This document shows, piece by piece, positions 5,876-7,121 of a DNA stretch of 7,121 nt. Position 1 is the stretch's first letter. The number at the start of each line of letters is the position of its first letter. The notes beneath the pieces were generated by a model. It was not told the DNA's origin, ran no database searches, and worked only from the letters and a program-made list of their open reading frames with translations. The translations under genes were made by a program, and so were the position numbers. Source of the DNA: Microbacteriaceae bacterium UBA6152 (GTDB lineage Bacteria > Actinomycetota > Actinomycetes > Actinomycetales > Microbacteriaceae); assembly GCA_002423075.1 (NCBI GenBank), contig DIUS01000059.1, positions 1-7,121 on the forward strand. The letters are read 5' to 3'.

Positions 5876-6361
5876 ATGCGCATCCACGTCGCGACCGACC
5901 ACGCCGGCCTCGAGTTCAGTCGGACGGTGCGCGAGCACGTCGCGGCGCAGGGCCATGAGGTGCACGATCACGGGCCGCAGCAGTACGACGCACTCGACGA
6001 CTACCCAAGCTTCTGCATCAACGCGGCCCGCGCGGTGGCGCGCGATCAGGCCGCGGGCATCGAGGCGCTCGGCATCGTTTTTGGCGGCTCGGGCAACGGC
6101 GAGCAGATCGCGGCGAACAAGGTGCAGGGCATCCGCGCCGCCCTGGTCTGGAGCGAGGCGACCGCGCAACTCGCGCGCGAGCACAACGACGCCAACGTCA
6201 TCGCGATCGGGGCGCGTCAGCACACCGTCGATCAGGCCCTGCGCTTCATCGACGTCTTCGTCTCGACTCCGTTCCCCGGCGATGAGCGCCACGCCCGCCG
6301 CATCGCCCAACTCGCCGAGTACGAGACGACCGGGGCCATCGCCGGGCACGAGATCGTCTAG
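5876..6361 (+). CDS. rpiB: Ribose-5-phosphate isomerase B
   Basis: Interconverts ribose 5-phosphate and ribulose 5-phosphate in the non-oxidative pentose phosphate pathway, in the cytoplasm. The 161-residue length equals that of actinobacterial RpiB proteins. Family features run from the substrate-binding ATDHAGLE (Asp8-His9) through DDYP (41-44) to the catalytic GGSGNGEQIAANK (70-82), where Glu76 is the proton-transfer base as in the M. tuberculosis enzyme. Then come REHNDANVIAIGAR (His103, Arg114) and the phosphate-binding GDERHARR (Arg138, Arg142). The Glu base instead of the cysteine found in E. coli RpiB is the actinobacterial form. The ATG at 5876 was chosen because MRIHVATDHAG is the normal N terminus and a TAGAAT box lies 7 bases upstream. 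The open frame continues upstream to 5819 without family similarity. The nei-type gene follows after 7 bases, so the two are almost certainly one operon. Confidence 0.96.
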   Translation: MRIHVATDHAGLEFSRTVREHVAAQGHEVHDHGPQQYDALDDYPSFCINAARAVARDQAAGIEALGIVFGGSGNGEQIAANKVQGIRAALVWSEATAQLAREHNDANVIAIGARQHTVDQALRFIDVFVSTPFPGDERHARRIAQLAEYETTGAIAGHEIV

Positions 6362-6368
6362 CGCCGTC

Positions 6369-7121
6369 GTGCCCGAGGGTCACTCCGTCCACCGCATCGC
6401 GCGTCAGTTCGCGCGGCACTTCGTCGGCGCGCGGGTCGCGGTGAGTTCGCCGCAGGGCCGCTTCGCCGACGGTGCGAGGGTGCTTGATGGCCGTACGATG
6501 ACCGACGCCCGCGCGGTGGGCAAGCAGATGTTCCTTGAGTTCGATGACGCTTTCTGGTTGCGCGTGCACCTGGGCATCTACGGTGCGTGGGACTTTCACG
6601 GAGCTATCACCCAAGACGCCACCCAGCGCTCGGCGGGCGGTCGCATGGGCCAGACGAACCAGCGCGGCACCGACCTCGATGAGACGTCGGATGCCCGCAC
6701 GACGGTCGTCGGAGAGCACGAAGACTCGCTCGCCTCGATCGGGGCTCCTCGCCGCAGGCGTCTGCGCATGGCCGAGGCTGATTCTGAGACCGAGGTCGAC
6801 AGCACCTTTCCGCCCGAGCCGGTCGGCCAGGTGCGCGTGCGGTTGCTCACCGACACCGCCGTCGCCGATCTGCGCGGCCCGACGGCGTGCGAGGTGCTCG
6901 ATGCGCAGGCCGTGCAGAGCGTCGTCGACGCACTCGGCCCCGACCCCGAGAACGACGATCCCGAGGTCGGCGAGCAGCGCATGGTCGAGCGCGTGCGTCG
7001 CCGCCGCGTGCCGATTGCCCTGCTGCTCATGGATCAGTCGGTCGTGAGCGGCATCGGCAACGTCTACCGTGCCGAGATGCTCTTCCGCGCCCGGCTCGAC
7101 CCCTTCGCGACCGGGGCGTCG
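6369..7121 (+). CDS. Nei/Fpg-family DNA glycosylase / AP lyase (C-terminus cut by window edge)
   Basis: A base-excision repair enzyme that removes oxidised bases and cleaves the abasic site. The 251 residues present begin (M)PEGHSVHRIA. After removal of the first Met, Pro2 is the N-terminal nucleophile and Glu3 the catalytic acid, which fixes the GTG at 6369 as start. Lys52 in AVGKQMFLEF corresponds to the conserved catalytic Lys of Nei. LRVHLGIYGAWDF ends the N-terminal beta sandwich. The helix-two-turn-helix domain appears in RGPTACEVLDAQ and in VPIALLLMDQSVVSGIGNVYRAEMLF, where Asn231 contacts DNA. The C-terminal zinc finger lies beyond the window. Residues about 80-146 are a polar, charged insert (SAGGRMGQTNQRGT... 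IGAPRRRRLRM) not found in short Nei2 proteins; I recall similar ones in Microbacteriaceae. It lies 7 bases after rpiB and is probably co-transcribed, as rpiB-nei is in mycobacteria. Confidence 0.94.
   Translation, partial: MPEGHSVHRIARQFARHFVGARVAVSSPQGRFADGARVLDGRTMTDARAVGKQMFLEFDDAFWLRVHLGIYGAWDFHGAITQDATQRSAGGRMGQTNQRGTDLDETSDARTTVVGEHEDSLASIGAPRRRRLRMAEADSETEVDSTFPPEPVGQVRVRLLTDTAVADLRGPTACEVLDAQAVQSVVDALGPDPENDDPEVGEQRMVERVRRRRVPIALLLMDQSVVSGIGNVYRAEMLFRARLDPFATGAS

Noticed and set aside
1..7121. Novel defence system, mobile element, CRISPR array, riboswitch or tRNA
   Set aside because: All long coding regions belong to known enzyme families. The gaps longer than 50 bp (1131-1212, 3124-3202, 5772-5875) hold only promoter-like signals and short palindromes, and no array, terminal repeat or cloverleaf was seen.

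Overview
The window is GC-rich with compact gene packing, GTG starts and short leaders. Together with the gene families, this points to an actinobacterium, most likely a Microbacteriaceae member. The family-level guess rests on protein style and on a Nei-type glycosylase insert that I recall from that family, and was not tested by any search. Seven protein genes are supported. There are no RNA genes, CRISPR arrays, insertion sequences or integrases.

Layout, left to right. (1) 1-1130, minus: N-terminal part of an M1 aminopeptidase N (pepN), running off the left edge. (2) 1213-3123, minus: a complete GH13 amylosucrase with all catalytic residues, which builds alpha-glucan from sucrose. (3) 3124-3202: a 79-bp divergent promoter region containing a 16-bp near-perfect palindrome, a good operator candidate. 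(4) 3203-4633 and 4630-4974, plus: a DAO-family FAD-dependent amine/amino-acid oxidoreductase overlapping a small cupin by 4 bp. (5) 4995-5771, minus: a short-chain dehydrogenase of the 3-alpha-hydroxysteroid dehydrogenase/carbonyl reductase type, convergent with the cupin. (6) 5772-5875: a divergent intergenic region with a likely leaderless promoter for rpiB and a 14-bp palindrome. (7) 5876-6361 and 6369-7121, plus: ribose-5-phosphate isomerase B and a Nei/Fpg-family DNA glycosylase, the latter cut by the right edge.

How they fit together: pepN and rpiB-nei are conserved near-neighbours in actinobacteria (in Mycobacterium tuberculosis they are separated by a single DsbA-like gene). Here the space between them holds about 4.7 kb of metabolic genes: sucrose-to-glucan synthesis, amine or amino-acid oxidation, and a carbonyl/hydroxyl oxidoreductase. 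These genes do not form an obvious single pathway. They look like independent accessory enzymes collected between two core transcription units. I see no convincing novel defence or mobile system. The points most worth checking are the accessory island itself, the operator between the amylosucrase and oxidoreductase genes, and the repeated TANNNT-N7-start arrangement suggesting leaderless transcripts.
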